NCBI GenBank assembly: GCA_014879345.1
Contig: JACSSI010000279.1
Location: 1-6,615 of the forward strand
Origin: Anaerolineae bacterium
Lineage (GTDB): Bacteria > Chloroflexota > Anaerolineae > Promineifilales > Promineifilaceae
Length of the DNA stretch: 6,615 nucleotides
Direction: 5' to 3'
Shown here: positions 1-5,479 of the stretch, piece by piece
Numbering within the stretch: the first letter of the stretch is position 1
How the letters are laid out: every line of letters starts with the position of its first letter
The notes under the pieces: model-generated
The model's database searches: none
What the model saw: only the letters and a program-made list of their open reading frames with translations
What the model was told of the DNA's origin: nothing
Position numbers and translations under genes: made by a program

Positions 1-387
1 GGGCACAATATTGGCGTGATGCTCCATCTCACTCAGGAGAATTTCATCCCCGGCATGGATGTTTTGGCGACCCCAGGTGTAAGCTACCAGATTGAACCCT
101 TCGGTAGCATTACGCACATAAATGACCTGCGTAGAATCGGGCGCATTGATGAACTGAGCCACCTTTTCCCGCGCCCCTTCATAGGCATGAGTCGCCTCTT
201 CACTCAAGCGGTGAATACCACGATGTACGTTGGCATGACTGTTTCGATAATAAGCATTCATCGCCTCGATGACGGGCAATGGCTTTTGGGAGGAGGCGGC
301 GCTGTCCAAAAAGATCAGCGGTACACCAGGATAGACTTCTCTGTCAAGAATGGGGAAATCGGCTCGTAGTTGTTTGGCGTCTAACAT
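1..387 (-). CDS. sufS: SufS-type cysteine desulfurase, N-terminal part (cut by window edge)
   Basis: PLP-dependent class V aminotransferase-fold enzyme that removes sulfur from L-cysteine as an enzyme persulfide for the SUF scaffold in the cytosol. The frame is open from an ATG at 387-385 to base 1, giving 129 codons out of roughly 400 usual for the family. Visible SufS hallmarks in order: FLDSAASSQKP (about residues 27-36), NSHANVHRGIHRLSEEAT (49-66), RNATEGFNLVAYTWG (92-106) and SEMEHHANIVP (119-129), whose second His is the probable PLP-stacking residue. The PLP lysine and the catalytic cysteine lie beyond the window. The start fits the family N-terminus (MLDAKQLRADFPIL). No Shine-Dalgarno is visible; a heptamer repeat array stands directly upstream. 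The gene lies 79 nt after the sulfurtransferase stop, same strand, probably co-transcribed with it. Identity is very secure. Confidence 0.95.
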   Translation of the reverse strand, partial: MLDAKQLRADFPILDREVYPGVPLIFLDSAASSQKPLPVIEAMNAYYRNSHANVHRGIHRLSEEATHAYEGAREKVAQFINAPDSTQVIYVRNATEGFNLVAYTWGRQNIHAGDEILLSEMEHHANIVP

Positions 388-389
388 TT

Positions 390-459
390 CAGTTTTCAGT
401 GTACAGTTAGCAGTGTACAGTTATCAGCGAACTGACTGTTCACTGTACACTGCTAACTG
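390..459. repeat. Heptamer tandem repeat array with an 18-bp perfect inverted repeat
   Basis: Five consecutive CAGTNNN heptamers (390-424) are followed by three NNNACTG heptamers (439-459), which are the same motif inverted. As a result 404-421 (CAGTTAGCAGTGTACAGT) and 442-459 are perfect 18-bp inverted repeats around a 20-nt loop. The array fills most of the gap between the sulfurtransferase stop and the sufS start, so on the minus-strand transcript a long hairpin would end 16 nt before the sufS ATG. No U-tract follows the stem, so it does not look like an intrinsic terminator. It resembles the 7-bp short tandemly repeated sequences known from filamentous cyanobacteria. Function is unknown. 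Confidence 0.85.
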
Positions 460-466
460 GCTGCTT

Positions 467-1333
467 TTACCTGCTTTTTGATGGATTTTCGATAGGCACG
501 CCGACCAGGTTGCCCCACTCAGTCCATGACCCATCATAATTACGCACGTTAGGATAACCCAACAGATACGTTAAAACAAACCATGTGTGGGAGCTGCGCT
601 CACCAATGCGGCAATAAGCGATCACGTTGTCATCTGAGGATAGCCCTTGCTCTTCTTCATAGATGGCGCGAAGCTGGTTGGCAGGTTTGAACGAGCCATC
701 GTCTGCCACAGCGCGGCTCCACGGCACACTTTTGGCACCACGAATGTGACCACCACGTAGCGCCCCTTCTTGTGGCGAACCGGGCATGTGCAACAACTCC
801 CCACTAAATTCTTGCGGACTACGAACATCCACTAACGGCCGTTCTGACTCCACATGCTCCAACACCTGATCCCGGAACGCCCGAATCTTGTAATCTGCCC
901 GCGCCGCTGGCACATAATGGGTCTCGGGGAATGATGGTTTCACTTTTGTCACTTCGCGCCCTTCATCAAGCCACTTCTTACGGCCGCCATCCATCACACG
1001 GCAATCGGCGTGACCGAACAGCTTAAAAACCCAGAACGCATAACAGGCCCACCAATTGTTTTTATCCCCATAAAACACAACCGTTGTGTCGTGGCTGATG
1101 CCATTTTTCTTCATCAACTCGGCAAACGCCTTTTCATCTAAATAATCCCGACGAATAGCATCATTCAAATCAGCTATCCAATCAATGTGAACAGCATTTT
1201 CGACGTGGCCGGTGCTGTACAGCAATAAATCCTCGTTCGACTCCACCAACCGAATGGTGTCTGTATTGCCCAAATTTTCAGCAACCCAATCTGTCGAAAC
1301 CAAAACCTCTGGGTGAACATAACCTTTGCTCAT
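467..1333 (-). CDS. Sulfurtransferase with two rhodanese domains (thiosulfate/3-mercaptopyruvate type)
   Basis: Probable thiosulfate or 3-mercaptopyruvate sulfurtransferase that moves sulfane sulfur through a cysteine persulfide. The 288 residues match the usual length of tandem-rhodanese enzymes. The N-terminal domain (about 10-130) is the inactive copy, with VVFYGDKNNWWACYAFWVF near 85-103. The C-terminal domain (about 155-283) carries the active loop AYCRIGERSSHTW with catalytic Cys241, and ends in NYDGSWTEWGNLVGVPIE. The CRxGERS loop and flanks closely resemble actinobacterial CysA2-type enzymes. A strong AGGAGG (1339-1344) lies 5 nt before the ATG and fixes the start. The gene lies between sufD and sufS, but an intrinsic terminator separates it from sufD, so it may have its own promoter or depend on readthrough. 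A role in supplying or accepting sulfur for SUF is inferred from position. The natural sulfur donor cannot be read from sequence. Confidence 0.93.
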   Translation of the reverse strand: MSKGYVHPEVLVSTDWVAENLGNTDTIRLVESNEDLLLYSTGHVENAVHIDWIADLNDAIRRDYLDEKAFAELMKKNGISHDTTVVFYGDKNNWWACYAFWVFKLFGHADCRVMDGGRKKWLDEGREVTKVKPSFPETHYVPAARADYKIRAFRDQVLEHVESERPLVDVRSPQEFSGELLHMPGSPQEGALRGGHIRGAKSVPWSRAVADDGSFKPANQLRAIYEEEQGLSSDDNVIAYCRIGERSSHTWFVLTYLLGYPNVRNYDGSWTEWGNLVGVPIENPSKSR

Positions 1334-1390
1334 TTAAACCTCCTATTTATTGGTTGCAACTCTGCCACCTTGCAACTTTACCACTTTCAT

Positions 1391-1457
1391 TAAAACAAAA
1401 ACGATGGCTGCCACCTTCAAAATCATTCTGATTTAGCGAAGGTCACAGCCACCGTTT
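1391..1457 (-). terminator. Rho-independent terminator downstream of sufD
   Basis: The arms 1399-1417 and 1439-1457 pair over 19 positions: 16 Watson-Crick pairs, one G-T type position and two adjacent mismatches. The 21-nt loop contains a further 6-bp stem (1420-1425 with 1429-1434). Read on the minus strand, the stem is followed at once by TTTTTGTTTT (about 1392-1401), the expected U-tract. It lies about 70 nt after the sufD stop and about 60 nt before the sulfurtransferase start, so it should end most sufCBD transcripts. It could instead act as an attenuator for the genes behind it. Confidence 0.85.
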
Positions 1458-1525
1458 GCATTGATAACTCGTGCAGGCAGAGGGCTTAGCGACCTCGCCT
1501 CATACAGAAGCATCCGTTCACAAAA

Positions 1526-2821
1526 CTACCCAATTTTCTCAACGATGCGCCCAAAAATGCGTTCCTGAATACCTTCATACGGAATCCGGCGCATCAATGG
1601 ATCAAAGAAACCTTGCACAGACATCTCAACGGCCGTTTTCCGAGGAATGCCCCGGCTCATCAAATAGAACAACTCTTCCTCATCCAGCTTGCCCACCGCC
1701 GAAGCATGGGTGCAGCGCACGTCATCCGCTTCAATTTCCAGACCAGGAATCGAGTCCGCACGAGCCGTTTTGTCCAGCATCAAGTTTCGATTGGCTTGGA
1801 AACCATCGATCCGTTGCGAACCAGGCAGTGCCTTAATCATGCCCTGCCACACCACACGCGATTTTTCCTTCAAGGCTCCTTTGTAGAGCAAGTCACTCAC
1901 CGTATCGCCGGCATTGTGGATCTGTTCCGTATCCATGTCCAGATGTTGACGGCCGTTTGTGAAGAAAATACCACTCATCCGACCCCAAGCACCTTGCTGG
2001 TCTAATTCCAACGTTTGGAATGCCTTCGTCAGACGGGTTCCCATAATGCTCGTCACCCAGTCCAACTTGCCATCACGCCCCACACGGCCTCGCTCGTGGT
2101 TAAACTGCCACACATTCTGGCCGAAATCCTGCAACCCGGCATAAACCAGACTGGCATTATCGCCCACCAACAGTTCAATAACCCCATTGTGCAAGCCCGG
2201 GACTTCGCCCTCAGCAGAGGCATATTCATCCATCAAAATCGCTTCCGCACCCGTTTCCACAACAGCTAAAGTATGGGTAAAGGTACGGCCGTTTTCAGAC
2301 CACAACACACTGTGCATCGGCGCATCAGCCTTCACATTTTTAGGCACATACAAGAACGTGCCTCCGCACCAAAACGCGCCATGCAAAGCAGCAAACTTGC
2401 CTTCCGTCACCTGCACACCCTTCGTCATAAAATACTGCTTAATCAGGTCAGGATGTTGTGCCACAGCCTCATGCATGTCACAGAAAATAACCCCTTGCGC
2501 CTTCAACTCGTCGCTCAGATTATATTTCTTCGTCACGCCATCAATCTGCAACAGATTGCCGCCAGCCTTGTCCGTGGTCAACTGTTCGCCCAAATAAGAA
2601 GGGATAACAGCATCGGTAGCCGCATCACCATTGATGGATGGGCCAAATTCATCAAAATTGAGCTGGCGCAAATTCGTGCGCCGCCACGCTTCATCTTTTG
2701 TCGTCGGCATCGGCGTAGCTTCATAAATCTCAAACGCCTTCAGCCGAAACTCAAGCATCCACGCTGGTTCATTCAGGGATGCTGATAATTTCTCAACTGC
2801 GTCTTTCGTAAATGTAGTCAT
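1526..2821 (-). CDS. sufD: Fe-S cluster assembly protein SufD
   Basis: Subunit of the SufBCD scaffold complex that assembles Fe-S clusters in the cytosol and pairs with SufB. The 431 residues contain the family's N-terminal NEPAWMLEFRLKAFE (18-32), a long beta-helix core, LHGAFWCGGTFLYVP (146-160), and the C-terminal VRCTHASAVGKLDEEELFYLMSRG (368-391), where Cys370 and His372 match the conserved SufD Cys/His pair. I set the start at MTTFTKDAVEKLS. A longer reading from 2866 would add 15 residues encoded by a heptamer repeat, which is implausible. No clear Shine-Dalgarno precedes this ATG. The gene is third in sufC-sufB-sufD, 82 bp after sufB, and is followed by an intrinsic terminator. Its N- and C-terminal segments closely resemble SufB, as expected for paralogues. 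Being SufD rather than a second SufB is supported by the shorter length and the CTHASA motif. Confidence 0.95.
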   Translation of the reverse strand: MTTFTKDAVEKLSASLNEPAWMLEFRLKAFEIYEATPMPTTKDEAWRRTNLRQLNFDEFGPSINGDAATDAVIPSYLGEQLTTDKAGGNLLQIDGVTKKYNLSDELKAQGVIFCDMHEAVAQHPDLIKQYFMTKGVQVTEGKFAALHGAFWCGGTFLYVPKNVKADAPMHSVLWSENGRTFTHTLAVVETGAEAILMDEYASAEGEVPGLHNGVIELLVGDNASLVYAGLQDFGQNVWQFNHERGRVGRDGKLDWVTSIMGTRLTKAFQTLELDQQGAWGRMSGIFFTNGRQHLDMDTEQIHNAGDTVSDLLYKGALKEKSRVVWQGMIKALPGSQRIDGFQANRNLMLDKTARADSIPGLEIEADDVRCTHASAVGKLDEEELFYLMSRGIPRKTAVEMSVQGFFDPLMRRIPYEGIQERIFGRIVEKIG

Positions 2822-2836
2822 GATATAAAGAATTAA

Positions 2837-2901
2837 GAAGGATGAAGGATGAGGGATGAAATGCAAACTTCACAATTCACCATTCACCATTCACCGTTCA
2901 C
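2837..2901. repeat. Two heptamer tandem arrays filling the sufB-sufD spacer
   Basis: On the plus strand, three heptamers of GARGGAT type occupy 2837-2857, and five heptamers of NNTTCAC type occupy 2867-2901 (ACTTCAC, AATTCAC, CATTCAC twice, CGTTCAC). The second array runs directly into the sufB stop codon at 2904-2906. In the minus-strand transcript the first array reads as GGTGAAT-like units and the second as TTCATCC-like units. These can pair with each other if one G-U wobble is allowed. The period of seven matches the array before sufS. Confidence 0.85.
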
Positions 2902-2903
2902 AA

Positions 2904-4337
2904 TTACCCAATGCTCCCTTCCATTTGTAACTGAATCAGCCGGTTCATTTCAATAGCGTATTCCATCGGCAATTCCTTAACCAGTGGTTCCAGGAACCCA
3001 TTCACAATCATGGAAATCGCCATCTCTTCAGGAATACCTCGGCTCATCAGGTAAAACAACTGCTCTTCGCCAACCTTACTCACCGATGCTTCGTGACCAA
3101 TCGTCACATCTTCCTCATCAATCTCGATGTAGGGGTAGGTGTCAGACCGACTGGCGGCATCCAGCAAAAGCGCATCGCAAACCACATTAGATTTGACGTT
3201 ATACGCCCCTTTCTTCACCTTGAGCAAGCCACGATAAGAAGAACGGCCGCCCTTCTGGCAAATTGACTTGGACACAATACGACTGGTGGTATTGGGTGCT
3301 AAATGCACAACCTTACCACCTGCGTCCTGGTGCTGTCCTTCAGAAGCAAACGCGATGGACAAAATCTCGCCATGCGCCCCTTCGCCTTTCATAAAAACGG
3401 AGGGATATTTCATCGTGATTTTTGAACCCAGGTTAGCATCGACCCATTCCATCGTCGCATTTTCTTCGGCGATGGCACGTTGTGTCACCAGGTTATACAC
3501 GTTGGTTGACCAGTTTTGGATGGTCGAGTAGCGGCAACGCGCCCCTTTCTTGACGTAAATTTCGATCACGCCAGAATGGAACGAGTCAGAGGTGTAGATG
3601 GGCGCGGTACAACCCTCAACATAGTGAACATAAGCCCCTTCATCGACGATGATGAGCGTACGCTCAAACTGCCCCATGTTTTTGGCGTTGATACGGAAGT
3701 ACGCCTGCAACGGCATTTCAATATGCACACCCGGTGGCACGTAAATAAAGCTACCCCCTGACCAAACGGCCGTATTCAAAGCCGAAAATTTATTATCGGT
3801 GTAAGGAATGATCGTATTAAAATATTCTTTGACGATCTCAGGGTGTTTTTGTAAGGCGTCATCCATACCGAGGAAAAGCACACCTTGCTCTTCCAACTCT
3901 TTTTTGATGTTGTGGTAGATCATTTCCGATTCGTATTGAGCGCCCACACCGGAAAGGAATTTCTGCTCTGCTTCGGGAATGCCCAGTTTATCAAAGGTAT
4001 TTTTGATATTGTCCGGTACATCGTCCCAAGACCCACTCTGATCGTTGGTCGGTTTGATGTAGTAGTAGATGTCGTCAAAGTCGATTTGATGCAGATCGGG
4101 ACCCCATTCGGGTAACGGCCGTTTCAGATAATGTTCATACGCCTTCAAGCGAAACTCAAGCATCCATTCCGGCTCATTCTTCATCTTGGAAATAGCCCGA
4201 ACCAACTCCTCACTCAGCCCCTTTTCAGACTTAAATATATAATCTTCTTCGTCAGAAAAGCCATATTTTTCAGCGTAATCCTGATTAACGTCAGCAACAA
4301 TTTCCTCTTCCGTTAATTCACGTGTTAGTTCAGCCAT
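2904..4337 (-). CDS. sufB: Fe-S cluster assembly scaffold protein SufB
   Basis: Core scaffold subunit on which the nascent Fe-S cluster forms, acting with SufC and SufD in the cytosol. The 477 residues are typical for SufB. Landmarks: KYGFSDEEDYIFKSEKGLSE (24-43), NEPEWMLEFRLKAYEHYLKRPLPEWG near 54-79, TAVWSGGSFIYVPPGVHIEMPL (189-210), EGCTAPIYTSDSFHSGVIEI (241-260), VVCDALLLDAASRSDTYPYIE (385-405) and GHEASVSKVGEEQLFYLMSRG (414-434). Cys387 and His415/Glu416 correspond to the residues implicated in sulfur transfer and cluster building in Escherichia coli SufB. I chose the ATG at 4337: GAGGAGG sits at the right distance inside the last codons of sufC, and the sufC stop is one base away, indicating translational coupling. 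An in-frame ATG at 4388 would overlap sufC by 50 bp and lacks family support. Confidence 0.97.
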   Translation of the reverse strand: MAELTRELTEEEIVADVNQDYAEKYGFSDEEDYIFKSEKGLSEELVRAISKMKNEPEWMLEFRLKAYEHYLKRPLPEWGPDLHQIDFDDIYYYIKPTNDQSGSWDDVPDNIKNTFDKLGIPEAEQKFLSGVGAQYESEMIYHNIKKELEEQGVLFLGMDDALQKHPEIVKEYFNTIIPYTDNKFSALNTAVWSGGSFIYVPPGVHIEMPLQAYFRINAKNMGQFERTLIIVDEGAYVHYVEGCTAPIYTSDSFHSGVIEIYVKKGARCRYSTIQNWSTNVYNLVTQRAIAEENATMEWVDANLGSKITMKYPSVFMKGEGAHGEILSIAFASEGQHQDAGGKVVHLAPNTTSRIVSKSICQKGGRSSYRGLLKVKKGAYNVKSNVVCDALLLDAASRSDTYPYIEIDEEDVTIGHEASVSKVGEEQLFYLMSRGIPEEMAISMIVNGFLEPLVKELPMEYAIEMNRLIQLQMEGSIG

Positions 4338-4338
4338 T

Positions 4339-5121
4339 TTAGGCCTCCTCAACGACCCCGTGTTTTTCACGGAGCCAATCATAACCATGTTCTTCCAGTT
4401 TCAACGCCAAATCAGGGCCACCACTTTCAACGATACGACCATCCATCATAATGTGAACATAATCTGGTTTGATATAGTCGAGAATACGTTGATAATGGGT
4501 AATCACCAGCGCCCCCATATTCATCTCACGGTAAAGACGCATCGCCCCTTCCGAAACAATACGCAGCGCATCGATATCCAGACCGGAATCCGTCTCATCC
4601 ATAATTGCAATCTTCGGTTCAACGGTAGCCATCTGCAAAATCTCAACACGCTTCTTCTCACCACCGGAAAAGCCTTCATTCAGGTAGCGACCCGCAAATT
4701 TGTGGTCAATACCCAGCATATCCATTTTCTCCGTCAGCAAGCGGCGGAAAGCAGGAATCGAAATACCCTTGTCTTCCGGGTTTTCAGCTTGACGGCGAGA
4801 GTTAATCGTTTGGCGCAAAAATTTTGCCAGCGTCACACCCGGCACAGCGGCGGGATATTGGAATGCCAGGAACAGCCCAGCACGGGAACGTTCATCTGCT
4901 TCCATTTCTAGCAAATCTTCGCCGCCAAAAATAACCTGCCCGGCAGTCGGTTCATATGCTGGATGACCAGCCAAAGTATAAGCCAAAGTGCTTTTGCCGG
5001 AACCATTTGGCCCCATCAATGCGTGAATCTCGCCTTGTTTCACCAACAAGTCGATTCCCTTCAGAATCGGCTGCTCACCAATACTGGCATGTAAATTCTT
5101 TATTTCTAATGCAATAGACAT
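4339..5121 (-). CDS. sufC: Fe-S cluster assembly ATPase SufC
   Basis: ABC-type ATPase that powers the SufBCD scaffold; it is soluble and has no transport role. The 260 residues contain the full ABC set: Walker A GPNGSGKST (37-45), Q-loop Gln88 in AFQYP, signature FSGGEKKR (151-158), Walker B IAIMDETDSGLDID (171-184) and H-loop His209 in ITHY. ETDSGLDID and FSGGEKKR are characteristic of SufC rather than transporter ATPases. AGGAG (5132-5136) lies 10 nt upstream of the ATG. This is the first gene of the minus-strand operon, preceded by a leader of about 230 nt from a strong predicted promoter. It ends one base before sufB, whose Shine-Dalgarno it encodes. All catalytic motifs are intact. Confidence 0.97.
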   Translation of the reverse strand: MSIALEIKNLHASIGEQPILKGIDLLVKQGEIHALMGPNGSGKSTLAYTLAGHPAYEPTAGQVIFGGEDLLEMEADERSRAGLFLAFQYPAAVPGVTLAKFLRQTINSRRQAENPEDKGISIPAFRRLLTEKMDMLGIDHKFAGRYLNEGFSGGEKKRVEILQMATVEPKIAIMDETDSGLDIDALRIVSEGAMRLYREMNMGALVITHYQRILDYIKPDYVHIMMDGRIVESGGPDLALKLEEHGYDWLREKHGVVEEA

Positions 5122-5353
5122 TTGAGAAATTCTCCTACGATATAAGTGTCTGTCAGAAACAACCTATCGAGGCTCCCTGCCTAATTGCGCTCTCCCCAAA
5201 CTGCTGTTTGAGGGGATTACAACCGTCATTTCTAACTATGTCTGAATTTGATACTGACTAAAGCAGATTAATATCTCCTTGCCAGCAATTGTTAAACACT
5301 CTTGAAAATTAAATAATTATTGTTGAAAATCAATGTTTTGAGGTTCTATAACC
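5122..5353 (-). other. Long 5' leader of the sufCBD transcript
   Basis: Between the predicted start of transcription (about 5353) and sufC lie roughly 232 nt with no convincing gene. On the transcript, a 4-bp hairpin GGTTATAGAACC (5342-5353) stands at the very 5' end. A GC-rich hairpin spans 5194-5214, with CCC and CAAA pairing to TTTG and GGG and one bulge. A small AGGC/GCCT stem lies at 5170-5182. An 11-bp direct repeat pair lies at 5302-5312 and 5323-5333. I recognise no known riboswitch class. The leader may hold operators, an RNA regulatory element, or nothing specific. Confidence 0.4.
5302..5333. promoter_or_regulatory. Candidate operator: two TTGAAAATYAA repeats 21 bp apart
   Basis: TTGAAAATTAA (5302-5312) and TTGAAAATCAA (5323-5333) differ at one base and are spaced 21 bp apart, about two helical turns, so they would lie on the same DNA face. 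The second has TTGA/TCAA dyad symmetry around AAA. Between them is the palindrome AATAATTATT (5312-5321). They fall 20 to 50 bp downstream of the predicted sufC transcription start, where a bound repressor could block elongation. Assignment to the adjacent SufR-like protein is inference; the sites do not match any SufR operator I can recall with certainty. Confidence 0.35.
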
Positions 5354-5360
5354 GAGGGAA

Positions 5361-5389
5361 ATTATAACATGAGGGCAGGGTTGCGTCAA
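5361..5389 (-). promoter_or_regulatory. Sigma-70-type promoter for sufCBD
   Basis: On the minus strand, TTGACG (-35, 5384-5389) is separated by exactly 17 bp from TATAAT (-10, 5361-5366). The -10 is extended by TG one base upstream. Eleven of twelve hexamer positions match consensus. Predicted start of transcription is near 5353. It is back to back with the regulator promoter: the two -35 boxes are 33 bp apart. Confidence 0.8.
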
Positions 5390-5414
5390 TTTTTATTAAA
5401 ATAATGATAAAAAT
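5389..5414. promoter_or_regulatory. AT-rich inverted repeat between the divergent promoters
   Basis: ATTTTTAT (5389-5396) and ATAAAAAT (5407-5414) form a perfect 8-bp inverted repeat with a 10-bp centre, placed between the two -35 boxes. The position suits a shared operator for the SufR-like regulator. However, the region is so AT-rich that a chance dyad is quite possible. Confidence 0.25.
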
Positions 5415-5422
5415 AGCGATAA

Positions 5423-5451
5423 TTGACAATAATCACTCATATTGCTATAAT
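5423..5451 (+). promoter_or_regulatory. Consensus sigma-70 promoter for the regulator gene
   Basis: TTGACA (5423-5428), a 17-bp spacer and TATAAT (5446-5451) match consensus at all twelve positions, with an extended -10 TGCTATAAT. Transcription should start near 5456-5459, about 22 nt before the GTG start. The dyad CAATA-N8-TATTG (5427-5444) fills the spacer and could be an autoregulatory operator. Because these boxes occupy 5423-5451, translation cannot begin at the in-frame TTG at 5423. Confidence 0.88.
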
Positions 5452-5479
5452 CTCGACTGGAGCGCAAAGGAATTCTATC

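Noticed and set aside
16..369. 117-codon plus-strand ORF opposite sufS
   Set aside because: The opposite strand encodes clear SufS motifs over the same bases, so this is a shadow frame.
390..459. CRISPR array or transposon end
   Set aside because: Units are contiguous 7-mers with no unique spacers, and there are no transposase remnants or target duplications.
1362..1457. T-box-like GGTGGCA sequences near the terminator before the sulfurtransferase
   Set aside because: There is no T-box consensus ending in CCGCG, no specifier stem, and the downstream gene is not an aminoacyl-tRNA or amino acid gene.
1459..1525. Second hairpin after the sufD stop (GAGGCGAGG pairing with CCTCTGCCT)
   Set aside because: The stem is bulged and has no U-tract; it may just be part of the sufD 3' end, so I did not call a second terminator.
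2822..2866. N-terminal extension of SufD starting at the ATG at 2866
   Set aside because: The extra 15 residues are encoded by the heptamer repeat and do not look like SufD; the family-like N-terminus begins at 2821.
4338..4388. N-terminal extension of SufB from the ATG at 4388
   Set aside because: It would overlap sufC by 50 bp; the ATG at 4337 has a strong Shine-Dalgarno at the right distance and matches the family start.
5164..5229. 21-codon ORF in the sufC leader, minus strand
   Set aside because: No Shine-Dalgarno precedes its ATG and the peptide has no recognisable feature; chance ORFs of this size are common.
5275..5280. AAGGAG on the minus strand in the leader, resembling a ribosome site
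   Set aside because: No ATG, GTG or TTG at a suitable distance opens a frame; the nearest possibilities stop within a few codons.
5423..5479. Longer form of the regulator starting at the TTG at 5423
   Set aside because: That stretch contains the perfect -35 and -10 boxes, and the GTG at 5480 has its own ribosome site.
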